Shown: positions 19,420-33,100, counted from the stretch's first letter. The stretch: 64,000 nt of DNA from Plutella xylostella (GCF_932276165.1 NC_064006.1:744001-808000), one strand, 5' to 3'. The notes: generated by a model from the sequence alone, not told the origin. Program-made: numbers and translations.

Positions 19420-20004
19420 TAATATAAGAAAGATACTTAATATACTACCGTGAACTCAATACATTTCGTTTTTAAGTCAATGCGGAATTATTAGCTGCCT
19501 CGACTTGAAATTTGACTAACCTTGAAAATACAATTGTTCTCTTCATTCCACTCTAGCACATAAAAATCATCTCTGATTTTCGAAATAAATTGAACTGTTT
19601 TCTAGTCGCAATTGGGACAGATAAACGAGTTAACACAGATAAAGCGGGATCTTTAAAAGTTACAGATAACAAACAGAACAAATGTAGAGAGTTACCTTGT
19701 AACAATTGATAACAACGATTCGATTGTTAAGACCTTGGCATCGAGAAACGAGTCTGAAAGAAAAGGTGCAGCAGACAACGCCCGAGGCGAATGCAGACTC
19801 ACGCAATGGCAATAGCTAAGTGCATCAAAACGGTAGCACAAACTATCCCATGGATTATGACCGTCATCGAGATCGTAGACGAGCCGTGCCCGCCCTCGGC
19901 GAACTCCCGTTCGAAAGCTCCACTCAGCCGTCCACGGCAGAACTTTTCACGGGTTCAACGCCCATAAATCCGTCTTGTGATTCCATACTGTATAGGAAGT
20001 GAAG
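19420..20004. other. upstream flank of the 20344 gene
   Basis: No gene seen. Sequence becomes GC-richer from about 19740. Confidence 0.4.
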
Positions 20005-20343
20005 TTTATTTATAGAGGTTCTCGCGGCGCGCGCGCCGCTCATTGCCGAGGACGGCGTCAGTGCTCGTCGAGCGACCGTCGCGGCCGGTGCGTGTGTGTC
20101 GAGCGTCCCCCAGCTATCGTGTTCAATTACGAAATCGTTCAGTGCCAGTGATAACACCTCCGTGCTCCGCCAGTCGCCGGCGGACGTGACTCGGCAGCCC
20201 CCGACCCGCGCCGAATCCGAATTTCACGCGCCGAAACGCCGCGGTAAATGCCCCAAAGTTTGCATTTACACGGGAATCAGTCGCTAAAATTACATTATCC
20301 TTGTGTGTGTTCCGTGTCAGTGGTGTAGTTGTGCGGCGGCATC
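20005..20343 (+). promoter_or_regulatory. CpG-rich promoter and 5' UTR of the three-exon gene
   Basis: A sharp GC/CpG-rich island (for example 'ctcgcggcgcgcgcgccgc' at about 20020) sits in otherwise AT-rich DNA directly before the first coding exon. An in-frame stop (TAG, 20326-20328) marks the 5' UTR. The start site of transcription is not identified. Confidence 0.6.
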
Positions 20344-20548
20344 ATGCGGCCGAAGGACGACGTGAACACGAAGATCCAGACGGGGACTTTCATATTGTCG
20401 GAGAAAATCGACGATACGAAGTCCCGCAAGAGCGAGAAGGACCTGAAGAAGGAGATGAAGAGACTCGAGAAGGAGAAGCTGGAGAGAGAGAAGAGGGAGA
20501 AGAAACTGCGAGAGAAGGAGAAAGAAAAAGAAAAACAGTCTAAGAAAG
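20344..20548 (+). CDS. first coding exon, Lys/Glu-rich protein of unknown identity
   Basis: ATG at 20344 follows an in-frame stop at 20326-20328, so the start is well fixed. The exon encodes 68 codons plus one base. The opening is MRPKDDVNTKIQTGTFILSE, then about 45 residues that are nearly all K, E and R (for example EKEKLEREKREKKLREKEKE), expected to form a long charged single helix. It ends at AAAG|GTCAGT, a good donor, in phase 1. The base use (GAG/AAG codons, high GC) contrasts with the flanking intron. It joins in frame to the 47-bp exon at 30128. I do not recognise the protein; the charged helix suggests a scaffold or linker N-terminus, but that is only inference. Confidence 0.75.
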
Positions 20549-23500
20549 GTCAGTCCAACACTAGAAGAGTTAGAATGGTTCAGAGCTCTTTACTGAAAAC
20601 ACGACGCTTATCAGTGTTTTATCTAGATATATTTTTGTCAAAAGATAAAGTCACGTTGACAACATGAGCAATTTCGTAGAAATAAATTATGTGGAGGTAA
20701 CAATGGAGTATTAAGTAATTAATATTCGGTGCCGGTTTCGCCGGCTCGTGGTTACATCATTAGTGCTGTGACCTTGACATCAAGTTTGCTGATAAATATT
20801 TCTCTCCGATTAGTCACGATGCCGCTAATACTGGTTACATTATTGTATGTGCGTCTGCGAACGTTAGCCGAATCGACCCATCTTTGTTCTAAACAAAGGC
20901 AGGCTTTAACGTTTATCAAGTCATTTAGATTGACCGATTTATGTTATTAATCATGCCATTGTTCTGTGATATCTTTATCTTTGTTTCTATTCCGATTTAA
21001 GTGTTAGTGCTACCTATGATCTTTGATTTACCAAAGCGTGACGGCATAAAATTCATACACTTTTATATCATTTTATATGCATTATTTTGCTACATTACTA
21101 TTAACGTCTTAGGCAATAAAAGTGGTCTTATATTTGAGAATACCCGTTATTATTATATCCTCTTCAAGATTACTGTTATAGCCTATTATCTCATTTCAAA
21201 TTAGCAGAAGTGATCAAATTCTCATTAGATTATTTTGGTCATTAATCATTACTTAACAGATTGAATTAGTCGTGATAGTTTCTCATTAATGAACTTCAAC
21301 ATTTCCAGTTATAGTGATACGTTTACTATCTGTTTTTGTTCACAATAGTCTTGCATTTTCTACGCGTTGTCTTAGTTCAGCTTTGCACTCTTCTATTATT
21401 TATTTTATTTTTGTCTACGATTGAAAAATTAGAGTTGTGTTTTTTTTTATTACATTATGGTATTAGTTGCCGCCTTGAATCGAGTTGAACCCTCGTTGTG
21501 ATTCCAATTAATCATCGGCACATTCGATTCGATTCGAATCAGTTGCGATTGTTTCAGATTTCTCTTTCGATTTATGAATACTCAATACTCGTGTTTCTCG
21601 AAACAAAACATCGTTTGTGAGTGGAGCGTGACTTCTCATTCGTTGCTTATTGTGAATAACGAAACAGCATCGTTCAGTTAGTGTGTTTTTTTTACGTTCT
21701 GGTCATGAAAAATTACCAGTGTTCCATCCAATCAAATCGTGGCATGTGTCTAGTCTTCTTAATCTTTTTACATTCAAATTAGGTAAAGGGTTGTGATGAT
21801 TATCATCATGTGATTTAAAAGACAAACTGCATTGGCCAAACCTAAAACTGCACAGTCTTTAACTTCTTGAGAAACTTTATCAAATCCTGAATACACCTTC
21901 CAGCTAAATGCTTTAAGATTTATGCGCTGCTTTACATACAAGAGTCTCGGCTGTCACGAATGCGCCCGACTTCGTACGTAAATAGATCGCCTCCAACGGA
22001 GAATGCGATTCCGTGCCCTTACTCTCTACCTTTCACGACAACACTGATTTTGTTTACTTACTGAGCTTTATTATTTACTTTTGCAACTTCGCCTTGTTCT
22101 GGAACCTGCGAAATAACGTCAGGGTTTACGCAGTGTTCGTTGTGCTTCTCTGTTTGTTTTTAAGAATCTTGGATTAGAGTTAGGAATCTCCACCGTATAT
22201 TTTTAAATATTGTTGTTCAGTTTTGACAATGTCATACTTGTTGCAGTAGTGTTCTTTCTTCATAAAAGCTTTTAGGGTGCTTGGGACCACCAGATTATTT
22301 TGTGATTTAATATAATCAAAAGGAGGCGTCACGTTGTTATCTTTACATGTTATAAGATAATCGTTGATAATGATCGTGAATATTAAGGATGTTGATACCG
22401 TTATCTGCAGTATGTCAGCTGTTATTTATAGTTTGCCGTAATTCTCGTGCAATAGCTATTTGAATTCAAAAGCATTTCTAGTTCCTATTTATTTGCAGAA
22501 GTTATTTCTGGTCATTGGTGTGTTTAATATTCATCCACCGCACTTAATCACGTAACGTTACGTCATTGATCAATTACAGCGCCGAATCAGTGTATTTCTG
22601 TACAATTACGTCGGCAAGGTAATTCGGTTTTCGCAAACTCGTTATAATGGAGCTGGTATTTGCGCCAGACAGCGGTCTGACCGAAATGGGCGGCCATTAA
22701 AACCTAATCTGAATCTAGCACATGGGCATTGGGCAAGTACTGTCAGCAGCATCCTGTATCTTCGTCTAAATCAGTTGCTATATAATAATATGTTTTATGT
22801 TTTTGTTGATGATTCATGTTATATAGCGCTGGTTGTTATAGTAAGGTTATCAGACCAGAACCAAAGAATAGGTTTGATTGAGAATTAACTATGCACTTCA
22901 ATTTCTTTCTGCATTTGCGTATTCCATTACTCCACTTTTTGCGTATACCCAGCAAGCCTGTAATGTAGGAATCTGACTTCTGTGCTACTATAACTTAATA
23001 CTATACTTGACATTGATTTTCATAGTTTTATGATTACCACCTATTTGCGTTATTTTATTCAAGAAAACTGATTTGATTCATATTTATTGACATGAATGAA
23101 AGTATATTTATCACCATCGTAAGTTAACAGTAGCTTCAGATCATGCATTTAAACATGGACTTTCGTTTGCACCAGTACATTGTGCATTACATAATTAATT
23201 GCACGTATTATATCATGAGGAGTGTTTACGGGGACTGTTGCGTGTTGAACGAGTGTTCGACCGCGCTGTTGGTGTTGAAAACGAAAACGTTTTTATGATT
23301 CACTGTTTTTTCTACTTGGACGACGTTTTTGCAGAAGTTGTTGTTTGTGGCATCGCGTAAAAAGTGATGTTTAAATTGTCCATTGACGTGAATGAAAAAA
23401 GTATGTAATTTTTCTTGTAAATTCTTCCTGTTTAGTTTATTACTACATGTCTGTTACCTATGTATAATGCAAGGTAAATATTGTGTTTCTTTTATGTACA

Positions 23501-24411
23501 AAAGGAAAGACAAAAATATTTCTTTAGTAAAAATATAACAGTAAAAAATACATACAGATAAATTGATAACCTCCTTTTCAAAGTCCGTTAATAACAACAT
23601 GTGAAGTCTGATCCAAATTAAGTTCGTCTGATTTATCAAGTAACATAATTAAATTAAATATCTGAACTTGAATCAAGTCCAAAGCCCATTGTTCCACTGT
23701 CACAATAATTTAAAGTCTCTAATGCCTGGTAATAAGACACATAAGCTCTTCGAATCTCACGTTAGTCAGGGTGAATAGCATGGCTGGTATAAGGTTGGCT
23801 GAAGTAATGTAATTACAATAATTAGTGTCGTTTAATGCTCGGATAATACAAATGATGGGAAACTGTTCTGGGTACTGCACAAGCTGCAATAAATCTAGAC
23901 CCGGATGATTCACCATCGCCCCTCATTCGTCAACAGCTGGACTTAAACCTTGGCCTTCCACTTTCAGCCTCAGCCTGTTAGCACAGGGTGCGCCAAACAT
24001 ATACTTAAAGCATCAGCTGCTTCACCTCCGACATATTAGCAATTAACAGTCCTTAAACGGCACCGCTTACTTGTCAGAACCATAAAAAATATGTCAGTAA
24101 TGGCAGTTAAGCATGTAGTTTTGGTACGATTGCAGGCCAAGAAAATAAATTAAAAATCTCCAACAATGACTTTAGTATAAAGAATACAAATGGTGTAATT
24201 AATCCACCCTAGACAAGACATTCTTACAACGTTATCAGTGCTGCACCGCGGTATAAGGAATGTTCGCTATCGGGCGCGCCGTGCGAAACGCTTTATCTTG
24301 GTCACGCTATGCGAAATGCACCTGCTGTATGTGTCTTTATGTGTTTGTCGAGTGTAAATTGTAGTTTTATGGGGTCTTAGAATGTGTATTAAAAGAATCC
24401 TTTCCAGTTAT

Positions 24412-24660
24412 TTTTTTATTTTATTTATTTATTTAAGCAAACATAAAATACATTTAGGTTACAAATGAATAGTGCGTCAGAAACCTGTTAGGGTTTATAT
24501 GCGCACTATGGTTCCTCGACTGAAATATATACATAAATATAGTGCTACAATCAATAGGTAGGTAAAATTAATTTCACTACAACAAATTAGTTACTAGACA
24601 TAAAAAAATTTATTATTTATTTTTTATTATTTATTTATTTATTTATCAAATTATTTTACA
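24412..24660 (-). repeat. (TTTA)n-rich LINE-tail remnants
   Basis: Two (TTTA/TATT)n tracts (about 24412-24437 and 24607-24650) look like reverse-complemented LINE tails. They flank a short unique stretch containing 'gtgcgtcagaaacctgttag'. Confidence 0.4.
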
Positions 24661-24752
24661 AAGTTATTGATTAATTATAACATTGCATCACAAAAATCAC
24701 AGAGATTTGTCCGTGATGAATCATTCTACGTAATTAGGTAGGTACTAATTAG

Positions 24753-24792
24753 GCATGTACCCACGTAATATTAATATTACGTGGGTACATGC
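24753..24792. repeat. 40-bp perfect palindrome
   Basis: The left half is GCATGTACCCACGTAATATT and the right half is its exact reverse complement with no spacer, so it can form a cruciform. It contains ACGTGGGT and its inverse (E-box-like CACGT cores). Confidence 0.95.
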
Positions 24793-25830
24793 AAAATCTT
24801 TATTTCTCTGGTCATTGCAGTAAATTTGTGGTCCCATCGATGGTTTGAAGGATATCCGCGTGAAAACCTTACGTCTGCCAGAAAAGTTCGTAGCAACGCT
24901 GATATGATTTGCTTTGCATCGCTGCTGATGCTTTGCTTTCTTAGAATTTATACAAGTATTATATTTACCAATTGGTGAGCTGCATTGTGTCGTGTTTTCC
25001 ATATTCTATCATTCTTCTACTTAGGCAAACTTTATTCGCGATTTCTCTCTTCGCCCAATGAATAACCTTGCGACAGCAATAGTTGCAAGCTAGTCTAGAA
25101 CAAGTCACTTGAATAGAATAAGAATTACCATATTATCTGCACAACCTACCGTTCCTATATGTGTACTGTTGTCACACAATGCTAGTGTAGATTTTCTTAA
25201 AATTATCATAAGGAGCAAAGTAATTTATAATAACTTTGGAAATATCATTTCCGAAACCCATTTTTTTCCAAAGTCTTAGAATTTACGTTGTTCAGAGTGA
25301 CCACATCCCCTTTTAAGTTTTTTACTTAACTTCCAAGCATCCTAAATTATTGACTTTTTGGATTTACATTTGAATGTCCCCAGCGGCACACCTTTCCAAC
25401 GATTTATGACCGTCAACTATTGAGACATATTTGCGGCAATTTAAATAATTTCTATGCCCGATAATTTGCTAAATTAGCATTTTTAAGACATATTTAAAAC
25501 ACAATACACAATTTACAATTTTGTTGTATTCGAAACTAATTGGTAAAATTAACATTTTGAAAAACATTTTGTTTCAAAACTGTAAATTTTACAAATTCCT
25601 GTTTAGTTTCAACATTCGCGTGTTACAGTTCCTTCACCCCGTTTTATAACCCCACTTTACGACTATTTGTCTTGCGTCTTACCTTTATTTGGTGGTTCCG
25701 AGAACTTTATATTCGGAGCCAATGGCCTGTGATCGATACACCGTCCTTAGATGTCAACCTCGTGTAATTTTATTAGTTACTACCAAAATAAATTTTAACA
25801 TGTCTTCATGCCTGATGCGCTGTTAAATAT

Positions 25831-25928
25831 ACTTCAACATTGCAGATGGCGTCATTGAGATAGCCTGTTCCGTTTAGGAGTAATAGTAATTAGTGGTATT
25901 TTCACTGAAACTTTTTCTTTGCTCGCTT
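25831..25928. mobile_element. decayed copy of the 2300-2487 MITE family
   Basis: 'gatggcgtcattgagatagc' and 'gtttaggagtaatagt' align with the reverse complement of the interior of the 2300-2487 element. A corrupted end (ctttttctttgctcgc) follows. Confidence 0.45.
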
Positions 25929-25968
25929 ATATAATGATGATGATGATTGGTCCGACCGATTTCAGCCG

Positions 25969-26479
25969 TTTGTTAGTCGTATACCTCGAAATCAAAAAAT
26001 CCTTATAGCTTTTCACCTATTCGCATTTCGCCGCGATATCAAAATTTCTGAATAGATTTTTATTCTTGTAGTATAATTTTTGATCGCTACTGACAATTGT
26101 CTGAAAAAATCATAGTAGATTTACTTTCCTGCCTGTCTTCACTGTAGTCGCTTTTCACCTTGATACATATTTGTTTGTAATGCATTATTAGGTACATATC
26201 GCGATATTTCTTTTACACTACAACAATATGCGACCCAAATAAGATGCGACAAAAAATACTTACTTGCTATTCAAAATATATGCAGCTTAATAAATAAGCT
26301 ATTGATAATACATGCTACATCAAAATTTGCTACTGTTGTAAAAATCTGTTAAAAATATATGCTAGTAACAAAATATACTACCGATATTATACGCTACAAC
26401 AAAAAACGCTATCACGGTGAAATGCGAATAGGTGAAAAGCTACAAGGATTTTTTGATTTCGAGGTATACGACTAACAAA
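25969..26479. mobile_element. 511-bp MITE with 69-bp inverted repeats (Mutator-like)
   Basis: Left end (25969-26037) starts TTTGTTAGTCGTATACCTCG. The right end (26411-26479) is its reverse complement with 3 mismatches over 69 bp. 'gatttcagcc' lies on each side (25958-25967 and 26481-26490), a 10-bp target duplication with one extra base next to each end. Long terminal repeats plus a 9-11 bp duplication fit Mutator-like elements. It interrupts a SINE-like repeat. The interior repeats TRCTAC-type words and has no ORF. Confidence 0.85.
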
Positions 26480-26480
26480 T

Positions 26481-26760
26481 GATTTCAGCCATGGCGACCA
26501 CTGCGACCCCTAGTTCTGTAGGCGCGCGTGCGCCTAAGGCCTCGTCCTCTCAATCGAGAGGCCGTGGGTTCAAATCCTGGCCAATGAATTCTTTCAATTG
26601 TGGTTTTAATTAAGGAGTTTAAGTACAACAACACCACGTGCTCTTATATACGGTGATGGAAAACATCGTGAGGAAACCTGCACATCTAGATTCTAGATGT
26701 GTATCCTAAGTGCATTGTACTTATCCCAAAAACGGCGATATGGTTCGCAACCTATCACGT
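26481..26760 (+). repeat. SINE-like repeat, interrupted by the 25969-26479 MITE
   Basis: A B-box-like 'gggttcaaatcctggcc' (about 26566) lies after a region folding like a tRNA arm ('cctctcaatcgagagg'). The block 'gtgatggaaaacatcgtgag' plus 'gaaacctgcaca' is one I know from many moth repeats. The 5' part (about 25947-25967) lies on the other side of the MITE. Confidence 0.6.
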
Positions 26761-27614
26761 GCGTACAAATGTGCTGCGAAAAGTGGGTGACAGTCGCGAG
26801 TGCATATTTGTATGTAATATCACTAAGAATACGAGAGTTAGATACGAGTCGCTGGTCCAATAGATCGATTTTCGCATCACGACAGTTGATTGACGACTAG
26901 AATGATGGATCGGGACGTGTGAAACTGTTTTTTTATGAAGTCAATGACGTAGTGGTCTATGCGTATTTACGTGTAACGGGTTTACAGATATATTTATGCT
27001 ACATGTGTCTCATTGCAACGATGGTGGCATGTGGTGAACGGTAATGTGGAGACGATTATTGCCTCTTGCAATGATGAATAGAACTAAGATTAGATAGAGT
27101 ATAGATAATATTATGGTCTCAGTCAGTACGTATATAATTTTTCACAATACAGTTTATAGCACTTTGAAATTTATTAAGTCTTATGATGGCTTTATCAACG
27201 TGTTAACGCGTTTTCGTCGCAGCAACTTCCGTGATAAAAATCTAGATCACACTGTTACACTTCAACTACCACTTCATTTTTGACATATTTAATGGCAAGA
27301 AACTATAACATCATCTACATAAAAAGACGTCAGTCCTCGGGACAATTAATACGACGACGTTACCAGCAGCCAAATTAATATACATAGAGCATTCGGTGAG
27401 AACTTTGTCGCAGTAAACGTCTGCGTGATTGCCGGAAGCGCCTCGTGAATTCGAACCCGAGACAAAGATGTCAGATAGTTTATAGCTTCCTCCTGGGAGC
27501 GGCCATCATTGTAAAGTGGCAAATTGTGAGTTAGGTTAGGTTATAGGCTGTTCTTTTTTATGTTTTAATAGTGTTTAAGTAGACTTAGCATTAAGGTGTT
27601 GTTTGGATCTAGTG

Positions 27615-27755
27615 TTAACGTTTCATCGTCTGCCATCAAGTGTCCACTGCTGGACGTAGGCAATGAAATAGCACGACACTCTGTCCTCATCCAGTTGCAG
27701 CTGGCAATCTGTCTACCGTCACCCCACTAGGTCGGATTGGTACTATATGTTTTCA
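27615..27755 (-). repeat. LINE fragment
   Basis: 'caagtgtccactgctggacg' followed by 'gacactctgtcctcatccag' resembles reverse-oriented RTE-type LINE sequence common in moth introns. Strongly decayed. Confidence 0.4.
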
Positions 27756-29389
27756 TGGTAGGTATCTACTAGCAAATTCGTATAACCAAGAGTTATGGGA
27801 ATCGAAAAGTCAAATAATCCTCCTTTCGTTGCCCACGTTGCCAAATTGAAATATACTGTCCTTTACATGTTTCACTATAATTATAACACATTTAGCGGAT
27901 GTTCTAGCTCGTCTAGACCCGCAAGGTCAATAAATCGTTCCACATGCGTCCAGCTGAAGGTTTCAGAGTCACACGCCACGTGTCGACCGAGCGAATATTT
28001 TTCAGCTATTTGAATTGCGATAGAACTTTTAGCGCTGCATAGAGTTGTTTGCAAGTGAATGTGGATTCCTCATATTCTGCGTTGGGAGAACAATAGCAAA
28101 TTTTAATACTTACTACAAGATAGAGTGGTGGAAACTTCGTCTATCGTAAGCTAGCTGGGACACTGAGCATTCGAAGAATCTCTATATCCAATGATATGGT
28201 TTTATTTTATGGCACCCTACAGCCGCCTCCATATTGTCATATGGAGCGGAAATGGTTAGTAATTAGCTGGAGGATCTTCCGTCGGAACTCAACTAGACAG
28301 GGCGCGCCCCCCAATCAAGCCATAGTTATACACGCGCTCCAGTTGTTTGTGGGCTATTTATAGTATTTTTGAAGGTCGAGGTTTTAGGGCGATAGAAATC
28401 AAATTATGATATTTGGAATCCCTGATCGAAAGAAAGGATATTGTAGGTAAGTAGAGACGTGTGTATTCATGACAATGCGGTTTTTAGAGGTTCCATCATA
28501 AGAGTTATCAAAAACATTTCATCCATAAAAATCTCACTACGTGATACCACTGTTTTTAGGATAGGTAAGTTATATTTTCAGTATATTTTGTTGTGTTGCG
28601 CACTGAAAGAGCAACCCAGTTATCTCCGTATGCCACAAGTCATAACACCACTATTAGCCCATTTATGTTGTGGTTTGGCAATCGGAATGAAATATCTGTT
28701 TACATACGATTAAATATGCCAGTTACGAGTCCGACAGTCGCTGGTATTCGGTATTATGCAACTCGTGTAACAGTGATATTTCATCCAAGTATTTTAAGAA
28801 TCCGAAGTAAAAGAAATGTATACTAAATATTATTGCAACTACTTGACTATTCAAGAATCTTTGCAGTCGCTGCAAACATTTCAAAGTCGCTTATATTTAT
28901 TGGTTTTTCTAATACATATTAAACTCTTTATAAATACTGTTAATTGCGATGATATACTGGTGTACGGTACAGAATCTGCTATTTACATGTCAATATTTTA
29001 CCTCACATTTAAGGAGGTACCGAGTAAACTAAACACTCTATTTACAGTAGAACAGAAGCACTGAGTCTGTTCTGTAAATGGTGAGTTCTATTAGCGGAGG
29101 CGCTTTCTCAGACGTTGGGGAATGCCGAGTATCTGCAGTGTGTTTGTTCCACGCGGTGTTGTGTAGGGATGGGAGTAGGGCGGGAGTAGTCGATGATACT
29201 CGTAGACGTCCCATTGGGGACATAAGTAAGTAAAGATTTCAAAACAATATCCCGTGCGCAACACGTTGTTACTTATCTTGGTGTTTTGGTAGTTAACTTG
29301 CGAAAGGGACTCAATCGATTCTAACCCGATAGTGCCCACAATGCACATCGTGCTCTAATTGTAGAGACTATTTATGGAGAAGAGTCTGT

Positions 29390-29560
29390 TGCGTTGAGGG
29401 TTCAAGCTCTACGTGCTCTCTCCCCGGCCGGGGACATCTCGCCACCTAATACATTGGAGCCTCCAATGTATTTACCTCAAATTTAAACAAACATAATACT
29501 GGTGAAATATGGGTGAACGAAGCAATGTAGACCTGAGATGCTGGTGCTGGTTATAAATAA
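29390..29560 (+). repeat. decayed SINE of the 655-895 type
   Basis: 'acatctcgccacctaataca' and 'tggtgaaatatgggtgaacg' align in order with the SINE body. The head is corrupted into 'ccccggccgggg'. It contains a near-palindrome 'aatacattggag.ctccaatg'. Confidence 0.5.
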
Positions 29561-30127
29561 AGTCCTCCTTATTTACTTAAAGAGTAAAACCGGAATACAT
29601 GAGATGTGTAATTCTGATACGACGGCGCTGTTCTGTACTTATGTATCTACCATTTAGAATAGCTTCCAGCATGGCAGTCAAAAGAATACTAGAATTAGAA
29701 AAATATTTCCTACGTTTAGGAAGAAAGATGTTTGCGTTCAGTGCTTTTAAAATTCCCTTATTCCACGTCCTGTTGTCCCATCACTAAAGTTTTCCCACCG
29801 CACTCCGCCCGATGTTTTCATTTCGCGTTAACAGCTCTGCTACGGATGTTATAGTATTTATGTTTTCAATTTAATTAGTACTTTCTGTTCAATGTGGAAA
29901 TGAAATGACCCGTATTTGGACTTGGCTTGAGTTGAGACTTATGACTTTTTGCCAATTATAACATTCTATCCAGTTCAGCTTTCATTTTCTTTGTAATTTG
30001 ATGTTGTACACATTTAGTTGCTGTACAATCATATTAAATATTAAAAGAACCAGTTCTTGTTTTATTTTCAAGTTGTTTTGATATAAGGTTTGGATTTTAT
30101 ATTGATTGTCTTCTTTCTATTTTGCAG

Positions 30128-30174
30128 GTAAGCTCGAGTTCAGATCGTCAAAATTACGTGATTTGGTGATAAAA
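30128..30174 (+). CDS. 47-bp micro-exon 2 of the Lys/Glu-rich protein gene
   Basis: Acceptor tctttctattttgcag ends at 30127 and donor GTAAGT starts at 30175. Joined to the phase-1 end of exon 1, the 47 nt read G-KLEFRSSKLRDLVIK with no stop and end exactly in phase 0. A 47-nt segment with both consensus signals and the one phase that fits exon 1 is unlikely by chance. The peptide continues the basic and hydrophobic helix pattern. Function unknown. Confidence 0.65.
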
Positions 30175-33100
30175 GTAAGTTAGTTTACTTTCTGTCTTTG
30201 TTGCAAGAATGTTGCGATAATTTGCTTACCTATGTATTCTAGCATGAGTACTGTTTTTTTTTATAAACGGACAGCCTCAAAACATATAATTTGAATAATG
30301 CAAACAAATGAGTCACAAGTACCACAACAATAAAGATCCTTGGTGTCAGTTAAGGTCAGTGCGACTTGTTACTTAACTCCATTCTTATCTCATGCTGTCA
30401 TCTGACGGAAGGTGATTATCAGGTAGCATGACCTTTGTCTCTTTGCGTTCACTGGGGCAAAATAATATTCAGGCTCTGTATTCTCTATGATCTGTAGGCT
30501 TTGCAATCAATATAATCAAATTTTGGTCTTCGACTTTTGGCAATTCATGAAAGAATAAACCTTGTTCAGAGATCCCCTGACTGCTACATTCTTTGCTATT
30601 CTCCCCGCTTAATGTATACCCTTTTGTTAGATTCTGTATGGATATCTATTCCACTTATTCTTACATTTATATTTAAATGTATATTATCTACATCGATTCT
30701 GCTTATCTTACATCTTCTACATTGTAGTGCTTATTCCTAGCATCCTTAGAACTATGTAGGAGATCTTTGTATTTCTAATAGAGTGGATCATTAAAAATCT
30801 TATCTCGTCTTATACCCTCACTGTAAACATATGACTAATTATCATAAAATGATCGATGTAATTCAATCACACTTTATCTGTTTATCCCGATAAAACCGTT
30901 CACTGGGTCAGAGTTATAATTGCCGTGCTCAGATAACAAACTGAATTGTTTATAATTATCACTGTTTACTTTGTAGCAATGGAAACAAACTGCATGACCA
31001 GTATTTGCATCGTGGTTTGTGACCTTATGGGTGTTATTTGCCTTATAATTGAGGCTAAAAATATCCCGTGATCGAATAGTCGTGTATGACCTTTTGTATT
31101 TAGCTGGTGACATAAGCGCACTGTTGTATTTTTGTGCATGTCACATAAAAAATCTACTACTGTATTTTCTTCACATGTTTATTTTTTAAACTGCTGTGGG
31201 GGTTGTATTTGTGATATTGTTTATGCATATTCTGTTCGATCCTACATATTTCTGCATCTCATTATCACTATGTAGAAAATACATCTATAGAATACTGTCG
31301 TTTAAACCTGCAATAACACTTACGAAGTATAAACAACTATTAGCAATTACGTTCATGGGTACTTGTTGCTATAAATGGCGATGCAAATTAAACTTTATCA
31401 TCTCCAAGTGTTCAGAATACGAGTTGGTCGTATTTGAATAAGTAAGTCCGTGTACTGTGGGCCGATTTACATAGTTTTGCATATACTTGTGCATTTAAGC
31501 GGCACGCTCTTAGGGCTTTGTACTACACCTGTTTTGTGTGGAAAGTGTTACGTATAATTGTAAAGATCCTATACGTAATTTTTGCGATTTAACGGTTTTA
31601 CACTTATGTTTTGGTTGAATCTCGGTTCTATCTATCTATAACTATATACATACATATTTTATCTACGGAACAATTTTCTACAACCATTTGTCTTATTTTC
31701 TTCCCTATTAACTGTATAACCTTCAACTAGTAATGCATAGTCTATCGCTTAGTTCTATCTCGCCATGTTTGTGTCTAGATATAAATCTTGACTCTTATGC
31801 ATTTAGGCATTGAGTCCAAATCTTACAGACAATACTGGGTCTTCCTACGGGGATATACGTATTGTCGACTTCCAATTGTCTAAGTGTTACATTTCCCTGT
31901 AGCGCTGCGGTATGATACTGGAATACTCTAAGTATACAGGACCTTGAGGCAGGATCTTAAGTTTTTATTTATTTAATAAAGTTTATGCTAGGCCAGGATG
32001 TCTAGAGGTAACATGAACCGGGATTTGTGGAATCATCGGGAGGAAACTTTCGCTCAGCAATAGGAAACTTAAATATAATCTATAAGAAAAATCCTAAATA
32101 TTTATATGACAGATAAAACTTAACTAGACTATAAAGTGTTTAAACGGCAAATGAATGAGAAATCTAGAAATACATAAATAGGAATCACAGTCATGCGGTG
32201 AGAGTGTAGAGACAATGAACCGAGAATACTAAGATCAATGTCGCCGCGTCTGCCTGTCTCACTTGATGATTGACACACTTGTAAGTCGTGCTCTCGCATA
32301 AACTATTATTCAAGTTTAAAAAGGGTCAAGAGATGGCAAGTTAAAGAAAAGACAAGCTGGGAAAGTCACATGATTAAGAAGAAGGTCCAAAATCATTTTT
32401 TTAAGGAGACCAAAATTTTAGATTGTAACATAAACTTGTTCAGAATGATGATCATCTAACGTATTTGTTGTTCCTCTTGTTCCACGTCTAAAAAGATTAA
32501 GTGATGTATTAGTTGTATTTTTTATTCCTTAGTGACCTGATAGGTCCTTCTTCACATTATATTTTGGTTCATTCATCCACGTGCATAGAAATACAATGTC
32601 ATGTACATTAATTATTATTGATCCGTTTATACATCTTAGGTCTTGCCGACAGAAAATAGTGTTATCAGATTTTAATTAGGGCCAGTAATGAAACACAAAC
32701 ATAGATAGCAGATGGTGTAAACACAGATTAATGTTCGATTTTATTGCATCTGTGTTCGCTCGTAAATGCGCTTATCATTTATCGAGGGCCGATGCTACTA
32801 CTAACTATAATTAATTTATGTATTTTATTCTAAATGCGTTCTTGTTTCAGCGTTTCTTCGTCAAAATAAACAAAATGTAATATCGTTAAACGCTTTAAAA
32901 CATGCAAGCAATTATCAAATTATCTTATCTGTTGTTTTCCATGGTATACGGTATTTTATACACCAAATATGCCCGACACGGCTTCAATAATAAATTGCAC
33001 GCTTTGACCAAAATTTATTGCAAAATGGTCACTATTATAACTCTATGTATTATTATTGCATTATGATAGGAGGCTATATAAAGTTGGCTCCATGGCAAAG

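Larger units (their letters stand above)
20549..30127 (+). other. intron 1 (about 9.6 kb)
   Basis: Bounded by GTCAGT (20549) and ctttctattttgcag (ending at 30127). Stretches without a listed feature show nothing I can support: 20600-24400, 24800-25830, 26760-27610, 27760-29380 and 29560-30120. Short ORFs there lack protein-like composition. Confidence 0.6.

Noticed and set aside
20301..20543. 80-aa Arg/Glu-rich ORF overlapping exon 1
   Set aside because: Out-of-frame shadow of the Lys/Glu-rich exon; the other frame has the splice junction and in-frame upstream stop.
24745..25002. ORFs on both strands near the palindrome
   Set aside because: Both start inside the palindrome or AT-rich DNA and show no protein features.
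27520..27542. Telomeric (TTAGG)n insertion
   Set aside because: Only about two repeat units, compatible with chance.
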